DNA of 64,000 nt from Bacteroides sp. 51 (GTDB lineage: Bacteria > Bacteroidota > Bacteroidia > Bacteroidales > Bacteroidaceae), in NCBI RefSeq assembly GCF_010500965.1, contig NZ_QVMI01000005.1, forward strand, positions 108,242-172,241, in the 5' to 3' direction. How positions within the stretch are numbered: the stretch's first letter is position 1; every line of letters starts with the position of its first letter. Positions 28,328 to 34,742 of the stretch are shown here, piece after piece. A program made the translations under genes and the position numbers. Under the pieces are notes generated by a model. The model was given only the letters and a program-made list of their open reading frames with translations, had not been told where the DNA came from and did no database searches.

Positions 28328-28412
28328 GTTTATTTTTTCTTGTGTGGTTATGTTAGCTATTTATATAGTTAAAGTCATATTTACGCAGAAGCGTGGTACT
28401 CCAACCATCCCG

Positions 28413-28539
28413 ACATAGAGGCACTGGCATGCCTGGTAAACGAAAACAGAAGAAGTCCACGCTATACTTTGTATAGCATGAACATTTACTGCCGCCTCGT
28501 TTACCTTGTTTTATGTTGAAAAGTGCCAGTTTTCTATGT
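28413..28539. repeat. Long nested inverted repeat (four coaxial stems)
   Basis: Four perfect stems nest in order: ACATAGA/TCTATGT (28413 and 28533), ACTGGCA/TGCCAGT (28423 and 28524), GGTAAACGA/TCGTTTACC (28435 and 28497) and GCTATAC/GTATAGC (28461 and 28471, loop TTT). Together they could fold a 127-base hairpin with internal loops. It lies about 90 bases upstream of the reductase gene on its strand. No protein-coding gene is supported here. It may be a structured RNA, a recombination site or a miniature element. Confidence 0.7.
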
Positions 28540-28684
28540 AGGGTTTCAGCGAACGTCATGATACTATTTAAACGGCACCAGCCGTTGTTTCATACTTAGT
28601 ACAAATATAGCTAATCCTTTTGATTTCATCTGCTTTGCTCTCCTATTTCTTTCTCTTACTTCCTGTTTGTAGAGAAACATTATT

Positions 28685-29169
28685 CAGAATTTTAAAAGTT
28701 ATTCCTATATATATTTCCATATTTTTATTCTTAGGATAAACTTGGTTTTGAGAAAAAGATTATTCGAAATCCCCTTATAGCAGAGCCTCTCAAGGTGGTC
28801 GTAGAAAAAAACACCCACAGTCTCCTTATCACTTATTCGTTTTTGTCTGAAATTTGCATATATCAATTCAAGCAGGGGGATATTCTTGAGGTATCTCTCT
28901 GATTTTAAAACCTGTGTGATATGACAAATAAAGATTTACCTGAATGGATGAAGATCATCATCGAACGTTTTGATAAGATTGATAAAACCCTCGAAAGAAT
29001 GAATCGGGTAAAAAAATGTTTTGACGGTGATATCTTATTGGATAATCATGATATGTGTCAACTTCTTGGGGTTACTAAAAGAACTGTAGCTAGGTATCGC
29101 CAAAAGAAGTTATTGCCATATTATACATATGACAATGGCCGAGTGTATTACAAAGCATCCGAAGTGGAG
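28685..29169 (+). repeat. Copy B of the duplicated ~485-bp segment (intact)
   Basis: Partner of 27265-27746; it contains the upstream region and most of the intact HTH gene at 28921. The 230 bases before the start codon are conserved between copies, including TTTCCATATTTTT and ATATATCAATTCAA, which suggests that regulatory DNA was duplicated along with the gene. Confidence 0.85.
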
Positions 29170-29199
29170 CAATTCATGATAAAGAAAGGGAAATTGTGA
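28921..29199 (+). CDS. Helix-turn-helix DNA-binding protein (excisionase/MerR-17 type)
   Basis: 92 residues. Acidic/basic helix at the N-terminus (LPEWMKIIIERFDKIDKTLERMN), then a winged HTH of the type found in excisionases and mobile-element regulators (MCQLLGVTKRTVARYRQKKLLPYYTYDNGRVYYKASEVEQF, here split over about residues 45-85). Such proteins accompany RteC and conjugative-transposon control genes in Bacteroides. Its decayed twin lies at 27502. Target unknown. Confidence 0.85.
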   Translation: MTNKDLPEWMKIIIERFDKIDKTLERMNRVKKCFDGDILLDNHDMCQLLGVTKRTVARYRQKKLLPYYTYDNGRVYYKASEVEQFMIKKGKL

Positions 29200-29211
29200 G
29201 TTATGTTGAAA

Positions 29212-29303
29212 TTAAAGAAGATACGCTAAACATATCGGGATAATTAGCCTACTTTAAACTCGATAGCAAGATTTATTATAGAGAAGCAGACCTTCGGGAA
29301 TGA
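29212..29303 (+). pseudogene. Remnant of a third HTH gene
   Basis: Between the two intact HTH genes, bases 29250-29303 read in frame as YFKLDSKIYYREADLRE-stop, which matches the wing and last helix of this family (compare YYRLNVKIIYKESEI in the next gene). Upstream the frame is broken by a TAA and only a poor trace of the recognition helix remains. It lies 20 bases before the next HTH gene. Confidence 0.6.
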
Positions 29304-29322
29304 GAAACAAAAGAATCAATAA

Positions 29323-29625
29323 ATGATGGAAAATTCATTCAATTCAAAGGAACAAAAGATTAGGAGTTTGACTATTTCCTTTCAACAAATCATTGACGAA
29401 TTTGATAAATTCGATGCGTCGTTTAGAAATCCATTACTAAATGAAAAATTCCTAAGTGATGCTGAACTGGCTAAACTATTGCACATAGACCGAAGGACAC
29501 TTAAACGATATCGCCAAGCCGGCAAAATACCGTATTACCGATTGAACGTAAAAATCATCTATAAGGAATCTGAAATCTATAAACTATTAGAAGAGAATTT
29601 TCATCCGGCTTATACATTAGAATGA
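29323..29625 (+). CDS. Helix-turn-helix DNA-binding protein (MerR-17 type)
   Basis: 100 residues. An N-terminal helix (about 10-35) is followed by a winged HTH: FLSDAELAKLLHIDRRTLKR, then YRQAGKIPYYRLNVKIIYKE. It is the same family as the 28921 gene but clearly divergent from it. Tandem ATG codons begin the frame and either may serve. A clear intrinsic terminator follows 30 bases after the stop. The likely role is regulation of the element or of neighbouring genes. Confidence 0.85.
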   Translation: MMENSFNSKEQKIRSLTISFQQIIDEFDKFDASFRNPLLNEKFLSDAELAKLLHIDRRTLKRYRQAGKIPYYRLNVKIIYKESEIYKLLEENFHPAYTLE

Positions 29626-29654
29626 TTGCGAAAATAAATTTAGGATTTGGAGTG

Positions 29655-29680
29655 AAACGGTACAAGATACCGTTTTTTTC
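29655..29680 (+). terminator. Intrinsic terminator after the HTH gene
   Basis: Perfect 8-bp stem AAACGGTA (29655-29662) and TACCGTTT (29668-29675), 5-base loop CAAGA, followed by TTTTC. Confidence 0.85.
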
Positions 29681-30287
29681 GTACTCCCGTGATACGGAAA
29701 CAGGTATAAGACAGATGTTCGTAAGCGAGACGTAAAGTTTTTACATTCTTATAAATTAATTATCAGTTAGATATGGCGGTGCAGTCGATTCCTGGTGGCA
29801 CTTATATATTCTTTTAGGTTACCTAAAAGGGCATCAGCAAAAGCCAATTCAAGTCAGTTCGATTTCTGTCTCTGCAACTCCTCATGAGAATCATTTCTTT
29901 ACTGTTAGAGTGAGCAAATTAGAGCAAATCTTTCAATCCATAATTTTTCGTAGGTATAAATACAAAGTATATAAAGCTAGATAATGTATTATGTATTTAT
30001 TTAAAGAGTGGATAACAACTTATGTCTATGATACCCTTAAAACCTTAATCCCATGGTGTAGACTGTGGGACTTTTATTTAGGATACTTTTCCTACACAAT
30101 GTAAAGATGCTCATAACGATCAAGCAAGTTCAAGCCTCCGGTTCTCATCCAAATATTCTTTGAATATTTGGGGAGAAAACTTGCATGACCTATTCGCATC
30201 TTATTTTTTGTGCTTGGAAAAGTACCCAATTTGGGAATGATTGCAAATTTATTATATTTGATGAGGTTTTACCAATAAAATAGAAAT
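29681..30287. other. Gene-free AT-rich stretch of the accessory islet
   Basis: About 600 bases without a supported gene. The one clear structure is the nested hairpin at 30084-30224. Around 29850-29880 there is a faint likeness to a tRNA T-arm (GTTCGATTTCTG), too weak to annotate. Confidence 0.5.
30084..30224. repeat. Second long nested inverted repeat (four coaxial stems)
   Basis: Perfect stems in nested order: TACTTTTCC/GGAAAAGTA (30084 and 30216), AAGATGC/GCATCTT (30104 and 30196), GCAAGTT/AACTTGC (30124 and 30178) and CCAAATATTC/GAATATTTGG (30149 and 30162, loop TTT). The 141-base structure has the same plan as the one at 28413 but no obvious sequence identity with it. It lies 63 bases upstream of a truncated ORF. 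Confidence 0.7.
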
Positions 30288-30350
30288 ATGGCACAGAAAA
30301 GTAACCCTAACAGGATAAGAGGTAGTTGTGTTCATTTGGTGTTCAGGTAC
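30288..30350 (+). pseudogene. Truncated ORF start, possibly IS200-type transposase
   Basis: From ATG 30288 the frame reads MAQKSNPNRIRGSCVHLVFR then YKKR before running into the terminator and the antisense of the tRNA, where it stops. The VHLVF-x-x-K-x-R pattern resembles the first strand of IS200/RAYT Y1 transposases. With only about 25 residues this is a suggestion; it may be chance. If real, the gene was cut off at the tRNA end. Confidence 0.25.
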
Positions 30351-30382
30351 AAAAAAAGAGTCACCTATGAAAGTAACTCTTT
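30351..30382 (-). terminator. Intrinsic terminator downstream of tRNA-Met
   Basis: Read on the - strand, AAAGAGTTAC pairs with GTGACTCTTT (one G-T wobble; arms 30373-30382 and 30355-30364) and is followed by a T-run (30351-30357). It sits 13 bases after the tRNA 3' end. Confidence 0.8.
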
Positions 30383-30395
30383 TTCTTTGAAAATG

Positions 30396-30469
30396 TGGGC
30401 CATCTTGGGCTTGAACCAAGGACCTCCAGATTATGAGTCTGTTGCTCTAACCAACTGAGCTAAAAGCCC
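30396..30469 (-). tRNA. tRNA-Met (CAT anticodon)
   Basis: 74 bases fold as a cloverleaf: acceptor GGGCTTT with ATGGCCC, D-stem GCTC/GAGC, anticodon loop CTCATAA with CAT at 30433-30435, T-stem CTTGG/CCAAG with loop TTCAAGC, discriminator A. CCA is not encoded. Two flaws are visible: a T-T mismatch at the sixth acceptor pair and an A-G mismatch at the first anticodon-stem pair. It could be an elongator Met tRNA or a lysidine-modified Ile tRNA; the sequence alone does not decide. The 41 bases of its 5' half recur at 30569-30609. Confidence 0.88.
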
Positions 30470-30568
30470 TTACGAAAAATTAGCAGTTTTTGAATTACTA
30501 ATTTATATGTTTCGTTTCACATTTTTTTGTTTCACAATTTTCGAAGTATCAACTTCAAACGAGCGCAG

Positions 30569-30609
30569 GATTATGAGTCTGTTGCTCTAACCAACTGAGC
30601 TAAAAGCCC
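30569..30609 (-). repeat. 41-bp copy of the tRNA-Met 5' half
   Basis: Bases 30569-30609 are identical to 30429-30469: acceptor 5' strand, D-arm, and anticodon arm through the CAT loop. The 3' half is absent and replaced by unrelated sequence. The two copies are direct repeats 140 bases apart, separated by 99 AT-rich bases. This looks like an integration or duplication scar. Confidence 0.92.
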
Positions 30610-30634
30610 GTATTAGCAATTGAGATTGCGGATA

Positions 30635-30666
30635 CAAAATTAACCCTTTCTGTGGAAATATGCAAG
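30635..30666 (-). promoter_or_regulatory. Bacteroides-type promoter upstream of the tRNA half-copy
   Basis: On the - strand, CTTG (30663-30666), a 20-base spacer and TAATTTTG (30635-30642) fit the TTTG-N19..21-TAnnTTTG consensus. It lies 25 bases before the half-copy, so it is probably the native tRNA promoter and now reads through the half-copy before the full tRNA. Confidence 0.65.
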
Positions 30667-30685
30667 AAATGGGTGAAATTTGTTG

Positions 30686-30997
30686 TTAAAACTTGTAGCG
30701 GCGTTTAGGATTTTTAGGGAACCATCCTTTCTTTACCCGTTCCTCCTGTTCAAATACTTCCTTGATGGTCCAGAAAGAAGAGAATGCAAATACTCCACAA
30801 AGAGAGGAGATCAGAATGTTTTCCACGTAAAGCGAAACGCCCACACCTATAACGCCAAGCACAAGAAATATCCACCAGCATCTTATACCCCAATAATATT
30901 CGGCCTTAACCACTACGGGGTGGAAAAGGCCTATAATGAGGAAAGTACAAATACCGATAAATAATCCTGAGAGGTGGTATTCGTTTAGAAATTCCAT
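30686..30997 (-). CDS. DUF4491 family membrane protein
   Basis: 103 residues with three hydrophobic helices (about 10-27, 40-56, 60-77) and a charged C-terminal tail (EQEERVKKGWFPKNPKRRYK). The conserved DUF4491 pattern GLFIGICTFLIIGLFHPVVV and the EYYWGIRCWW segment are clear. Function unknown; widespread in Bacteroidales. It starts 7 bases after the Lrp-type regulator ends, so the two are cotranscribed. Confidence 0.85.
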   Translation of the reverse strand: MEFLNEYHLSGLFIGICTFLIIGLFHPVVVKAEYYWGIRCWWIFLVLGVIGVGVSLYVENILISSLCGVFAFSSFWTIKEVFEQEERVKKGWFPKNPKRRYKF

Positions 30998-31004
30998 AGT
31001 CTGG

Positions 31005-31469
31005 TTATTTGTCCAGACGGATAGGAATCTCTTTTTTGATGCTTTGCTCCAGTGAGATTAATGTTTCTGTAGCTGTAACACCTGGAATCTCCTGCATTTT
31101 GTTGTTCAACAACTCCATCAGGTGCTCATTGTCGCTTGCATACACTTTGGTAAGCATTGTGTACGGACCTGTAGTGAAGTGACATTCAACGATTTCAGGG
31201 ATCTTCTCCAATTGTGCTACTACGTCTTTGTACATTGAACCCTTTTCAAGGGTAATACCAACGTAAGTACATGTTCTGTATCCTAGAGATTTAGGATTAA
31301 CGTGATACCCTGAACCCACGATGACACCCAGGTCAATGAGTCTTTGCACGCGCTGGTGAATAGCAGCACGCGAAACGCCACACTCAGCTGCAACGTCTTT
31401 AAAGGGTATACGGGCATTCTGTGAAATGATGTCCAGAATCTGCCTGTCAAGGTTGTCTATTTTTTCCAT
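31005..31469 (-). CDS. Lrp/AsnC family transcriptional regulator
   Basis: 154 residues: N-terminal HTH (NLDRQILDIISQNARIPFKD, then AAECGVSRAAIHQRVQRLIDLGVI) and a C-terminal RAM/AsnC ligand-binding domain (about 65-145; PEIVECHFTTGPYTML). It is expected to form octamers or dimers that sense an amino acid. Its promoter region contains an 8-bp inverted repeat that may be an autoregulatory site. Confidence 0.93.
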   Translation of the reverse strand: MEKIDNLDRQILDIISQNARIPFKDVAAECGVSRAAIHQRVQRLIDLGVIVGSGYHVNPKSLGYRTCTYVGITLEKGSMYKDVVAQLEKIPEIVECHFTTGPYTMLTKVYASDNEHLMELLNNKMQEIPGVTATETLISLEQSIKKEIPIRLDK

Positions 31470-31507
31470 AAATTCAACGATTATATGCTTATGTTATCAA
31501 ATTGTAA

Positions 31508-31554
31508 GCAAATATAGGACTTTATTTTATTTTTCCTATACAAAAGTAGGAAAA
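31508..31554 (-). promoter_or_regulatory. Promoter and candidate operator of the Lrp-type gene
   Basis: A -7 box TATATTTG (complement of 31509-31516) lies 40 bases upstream of the start codon. Upstream is a perfect 8-bp inverted repeat TTTTCCTA/TAGGAAAA (31531-31538 and 31547-31554) with an 8-base spacer, centred where a -33 element would lie. Confidence 0.45.
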
Positions 31555-31570
31555 TTGCATGAAAAGATAA

Positions 31571-31614
31571 AAAAACGTCGGGGGATTGCTGCTTACGCAG
31601 CGATCCCCCGACGT
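31571..31614 (-). terminator. Strong intrinsic terminator of the FKBP operon
   Basis: 18-bp stem (31575-31592 with 31597-31614, one G-T wobble), loop TTAC, and on the - strand a run of Ts follows. It lies 24 bases after the stop of the lipoprotein FKBP gene and separates it from the Lrp gene. Confidence 0.92.
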
Positions 31615-31637
31615 GGAAGAATATAGCGTTTTGCTAT

Positions 31638-32507
31638 TTATTTAGCTTTTTCAATTTCAACCAATTCAACTTCGAAGATCAAAGTAGAGAAAGGTTTGAT
31701 CTGGCCTTGGTCTCTTGAGCCGTAACCCAAATCCTGAGGAATATAAAGTTCCCATTTAGAACCAACAGGCATCATAGTCAATGCTTCTGTCCATCCTTTG
31801 ATTACTTGGTCGGCACGGAAAGTAGTAGGCTCGTTACGCTTGTATGAGCTGTCGAATTCGGTACCATCAATCAAAGTACCTTTATAGTGTACCTTTACTC
31901 TTGAACTTGCAGTAGGAACTTCACCCTTACCTTCTTTGATTATTTTATATTGCAATCCGCTTTCAGTTGTTTGTACGCCTTCTTTTGACTTGTTTTCAGC
32001 AAGGAATTTCTCGCCTGCTTCTTTGTTATCAGCGTATTGTTCAATGACAGCTTTTTCTTTGATTTTATCCACAGCACTTTGGCTATAAGTTTGTGCAAAC
32101 GGCATAGTCATTTTGGTAGTGTCATTGGTAACACCTGCTACGAAACCTGCGATCATGTCGTTTTTGCTCAGGGTTTTAGTCGTGTCGGTACCAAATATTT
32201 GTTGGTTAAGACCTTCTACCCAGTTTTTGCTAACCATCTGACCAATTTGCATACCTGTAAGGTAAGCGATGTCTTTTTTGCTTGTTTTCTGCGAACCTTC
32301 ATTGAAACCTCTCATGAAGTCGGCCATATGAGTTGTGTCCACACCTTGTTGGAGCAGGAACATTTGCAGACCTTCTGTGCGAGCCATACCGGTTGCATAA
32401 GAAAGTGAGTCAATGTCAGTTTTTAACGTTGCTTTTGGGCTTTGAGCCGTACATGATACCAAGCTAGCTGCAACGGCAGCTACCATCAGAATACTTACTT
32501 TTCTCAT
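31638..32507 (-). CDS. FKBP-type peptidyl-prolyl isomerase lipoprotein (FkpA/Mip-like)
   Basis: 289 residues: lipobox SLVSC (Cys19), helical FKBP N-terminal dimerisation domain (about 30-180) and C-terminal FKBP domain (about 185-285; VKVHYKGTLIDGTEFDSSYK, VIKGWTEALTMMPVGSKWEL, then FSTLIFEVELVEI). The expected role is protein folding in the periplasm or outer membrane. It follows the smaller FKBP gene by 18 bases in the same operon, a tandem arrangement common in Bacteroides. Confidence 0.94.
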   Translation of the reverse strand: MRKVSILMVAAVAASLVSCTAQSPKATLKTDIDSLSYATGMARTEGLQMFLLQQGVDTTHMADFMRGFNEGSQKTSKKDIAYLTGMQIGQMVSKNWVEGLNQQIFGTDTTKTLSKNDMIAGFVAGVTNDTTKMTMPFAQTYSQSAVDKIKEKAVIEQYADNKEAGEKFLAENKSKEGVQTTESGLQYKIIKEGKGEVPTASSRVKVHYKGTLIDGTEFDSSYKRNEPTTFRADQVIKGWTEALTMMPVGSKWELYIPQDLGYGSRDQGQIKPFSTLIFEVELVEIEKAK

Positions 32508-32525
32508 TTTGCTTTTTATTAATTA

Positions 32526-33110
32526 TTATAATACTTCTATTAGTTCTACATCGAATATTAATGTGCTGTGAGGTGGAATCATCTCACCAGCTCCCTGAGC
32601 TCCGTAGCCTAACTCGGATGGAATGTATAATCTCCACTTTGAACCTTCGGTCATTAATTGAAGAGCCTCTACCCATCCCTGGATTACCTGATTTACACCA
32701 AAAACAGCAGGCTGACCACGTTTGATAGAGCTATCGAAAAGAGTTCCATCAATCAGCGTGCCTTCGTAGTGGCATCTCACCTGATCGGTTGCTTTAGGTT
32801 GTTTACCATTTCCTTCAGCAATCACTTCATATTGTAGTCCACTTGGCAATGTTTTAATTCCGTCTTTCTTTGCATTTTCTTCAAGGAATTTTTTTCCTTG
32901 TTCCACATTGGCAGCATTCATTTTTGCTTCCAGTTCTGCAAAATATGTATTTACAATCTCACGGGCTTCCTGATGGGAGATGGCAGTTGGGTTACCTTCA
33001 AGTACATCGCTGATAGCCTGGGCGAAATCTTTTACTGAGATGCCTTGTGCACCCATACTGAGTAAGTTTTGGCCAATACCGAGGCCGATAGCATAACTGA
33101 ATTTATCCAT
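32526..33110 (-). CDS. FKBP-type peptidyl-prolyl isomerase without signal peptide
   Basis: 194 residues starting MDKFSYAIGLGIGQNLLSMG, without a signal peptide, so probably cytoplasmic. Helical N-terminal domain (1-90) and FKBP domain (about 95-194; VRCHYEGTLIDGTLFDSSIK, ending HSTLIFDVELIEVL). It is a paralogue of the next gene, from which it differs mainly by location. A possible -7 box TACTTTTG lies on the - strand at 33185-33192. Confidence 0.92.
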   Translation of the reverse strand: MDKFSYAIGLGIGQNLLSMGAQGISVKDFAQAISDVLEGNPTAISHQEAREIVNTYFAELEAKMNAANVEQGKKFLEENAKKDGIKTLPSGLQYEVIAEGNGKQPKATDQVRCHYEGTLIDGTLFDSSIKRGQPAVFGVNQVIQGWVEALQLMTEGSKWRLYIPSELGYGAQGAGEMIPPHSTLIFDVELIEVL

Positions 33111-33255
33111 TATTCTCTTTTGATTTTTAGTTGTTTATGCAGGGCTGAACATTTCGTTTTCAGCTATTTGTGCATAACAAAAGGCAAAAGTACATCAATT
33201 ATTTGAATCATCCCCTTTTTAATTAATTAATTTTTCTTATTTTGGCATGCGGCAA

Positions 33256-33271
33256 GGGCGGCAAGGTGCCG
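33256..33271. repeat. Shared hairpin motif upstream of the sirtuin gene
   Basis: GGGCGGCAAGGTGCCG contains a 5-bp stem CGGCA/TGCCG with loop AGG. The same 16 bases occur on the opposite strand at 43525-43540 upstream of metG. It lies 44 bases before the sirtuin start and is likely within its leader. Confidence 0.7.
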
Positions 33272-33314
33272 CTGTCAGGTTGCTGTGCAGATGGCGATAA
33301 ATTGAAATGGACTT

Positions 33315-34013
33315 ATGAAGAAATTAGTTGTTTTATCGGGTGCGGGTATGAGTGCCGAAAGTGGAATCAGTACGTTTCGTGATGCTGGTGGGTTGTGGGA
33401 TAAATATCCTGTAGAGCAGGTTGCTACTCCCGAAGGATATCAACGTAACCCGGAACTGGTGTTACGTTTTTATAATGAACGGCGTAAACAGTTAACTTCT
33501 GTCGAGCCTAACCAAGGGCATAGGCTGTTGGCTAGGTTGGAGAAAGATTATGATGTGACGATCATCACGCAAAATGTAGATAATTTGCATGAGCGGGGTG
33601 GTAGTAGTCATATCATTCATTTGCATGGTGAATTAACCAAAGTAACTTCCAGTTACGCACCGAATGATTCCCGTTATATCAAGGAATTGAAACCGGAAGA
33701 ATATGAAGTAAAGATCGGTGACCTGGCCGGAGACGGATCTCAGTTGCGTCCGTATATTGTGTGGTTTGGTGAAGCGGTACCAATGATAGAAACAGCTGCA
33801 AGTTATGTGAGTCAGGCAGATATATTAGTGATCATCGGTACTTCTATGAATGTGTATCCGGCAGCAGGGTTGTTAAATTATGCTCCTGTTGGGACACAAG
33901 TTTACTTGATCGACCCGAATGAAGTAAATGTTCAATCTTCCCGTAAGATTGAGGTTATCCGGAAGGGGGCATCGGAAGGGGTTGCTGAGTTATTGACCCG
34001 GCTTCGTCAGTAA
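33315..34013 (+). CDS. cobB: Sir2-family NAD-dependent protein deacylase (CobB-like)
   Basis: 232 residues. Rossmann NAD-binding motifs GAGMSAESGISTFRD and TQNVDNLHERGG, catalytic His in IHLHGEL, and LVIIGTSMNVYPAAGL. The Y-x-x-R motif (FYNERRKQL) is typical of the SIRT5/CobB group that removes succinyl or malonyl groups. The four zinc-binding cysteines are absent: the region between HGEL and RPYIVWFGE has no Cys. This is seen in other Bacteroidetes members. Its 3' end overlaps the convergent glycosyltransferase gene by 24 bases. Confidence 0.92.
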   Translation: MKKLVVLSGAGMSAESGISTFRDAGGLWDKYPVEQVATPEGYQRNPELVLRFYNERRKQLTSVEPNQGHRLLARLEKDYDVTIITQNVDNLHERGGSSHIIHLHGELTKVTSSYAPNDSRYIKELKPEEYEVKIGDLAGDGSQLRPYIVWFGEAVPMIETAASYVSQADILVIIGTSMNVYPAAGLLNYAPVGTQVYLIDPNEVNVQSSRKIEVIRKGASEGVAELLTRLRQ

Positions 34014-34742
34014 CCGGAGTACGAACCAAAGATGGTAGCATATAGTGCTGGCCCAGCCATAGTGTTTAGCCATGATGCGGAACCTTTCTTTGAGCGATGC
34101 TTTACGGTTTGCCGTTGTCATTCCTTCCTCAAGGTAATCAATGATCGTTAGTTGGGTGTTATGGAGTGTTTTGGATTTCTTCATGATACGAATGCACCAG
34201 TCAAAGTCCGATGAGTAGCGGTATCGCAGGTCATAAGGTTCTGCCAGCGAGCGTTTTGCAAAGAAAGCCTGATGGCAGACCAGCATCCCTTGTTTAAAAC
34301 TCTTCCAGGTCAAAGTTTCCGGAGCAGAAAGGCGACGCATGCGCAGAAAGTGGCGTTGCTCATCGACTAACGCAGTTTCACCATATAAAACATCAGGCAA
34401 CCCGGTTGAGTGGATGGATTGTACCATTCGCATCAGCGTATCATCTTCGCGAAGGCTATCGCCTGCATTAAGAAAGCAAAGGTAGTCGCCTGTGGCCAAC
34501 GCTAAACCCTTGTTCATGGCATCATAAATACCTTTGTCCGGCTCGCTTACCAGGATGTGGATGTATGGACGATACTTTTCTATAATTGCCGGTGTTGTAT
34601 CTTTGGAAGCTCCATCAATGATGATATATTCAATGTGGTGATAGGTTTGTGCAATCACACTTTGTATAGTATCTTCCAACACCTTTTCGGCATTGTAAGT
34701 AACAGTGATAATACTGAACTTGGGGTTGAGGCGATTATGCAT
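33990..34742 (-). CDS. Family 2 glycosyltransferase
   Basis: 250 residues, GT-A fold: FSIITVTYNAEKVLEDTIQS at the N-terminus, YIIIDGASKDTT, and LNAGD at the metal-binding site. It resembles WcaA-type transferases that extend surface glycans. It is the last gene of the - strand glycan cluster, its start overlapping the preceding GT4 gene by 8 bases. The donor and acceptor cannot be assigned. Confidence 0.93.
   Translation of the reverse strand: MHNRLNPKFSIITVTYNAEKVLEDTIQSVIAQTYHHIEYIIIDGASKDTTPAIIEKYRPYIHILVSEPDKGIYDAMNKGLALATGDYLCFLNAGDSLREDDTLMRMVQSIHSTGLPDVLYGETALVDEQRHFLRMRRLSAPETLTWKSFKQGMLVCHQAFFAKRSLAEPYDLRYRYSSDFDWCIRIMKKSKTLHNTQLTIIDYLEEGMTTANRKASLKERFRIMAKHYGWASTICYHLWFVLRLLTKPGQ

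Noticed and set aside
28353-28559. 68-codon ORF on the - strand upstream of the reductase
   Set aside because: It runs through the nested inverted repeat, has a composition unlike a protein (many Cys, Tyr and Arg in odd runs) and matches no family I know.
29850-29885. tRNA 3'-end-like sequence as an attachment site
   Set aside because: Only a partial T-arm likeness with a poor stem; no matching direct repeat was found elsewhere in the window.
26433-30395. Complete conjugative transposon
   Set aside because: No integrase, mobilisation or transfer genes are present; only regulators and remnants remain.
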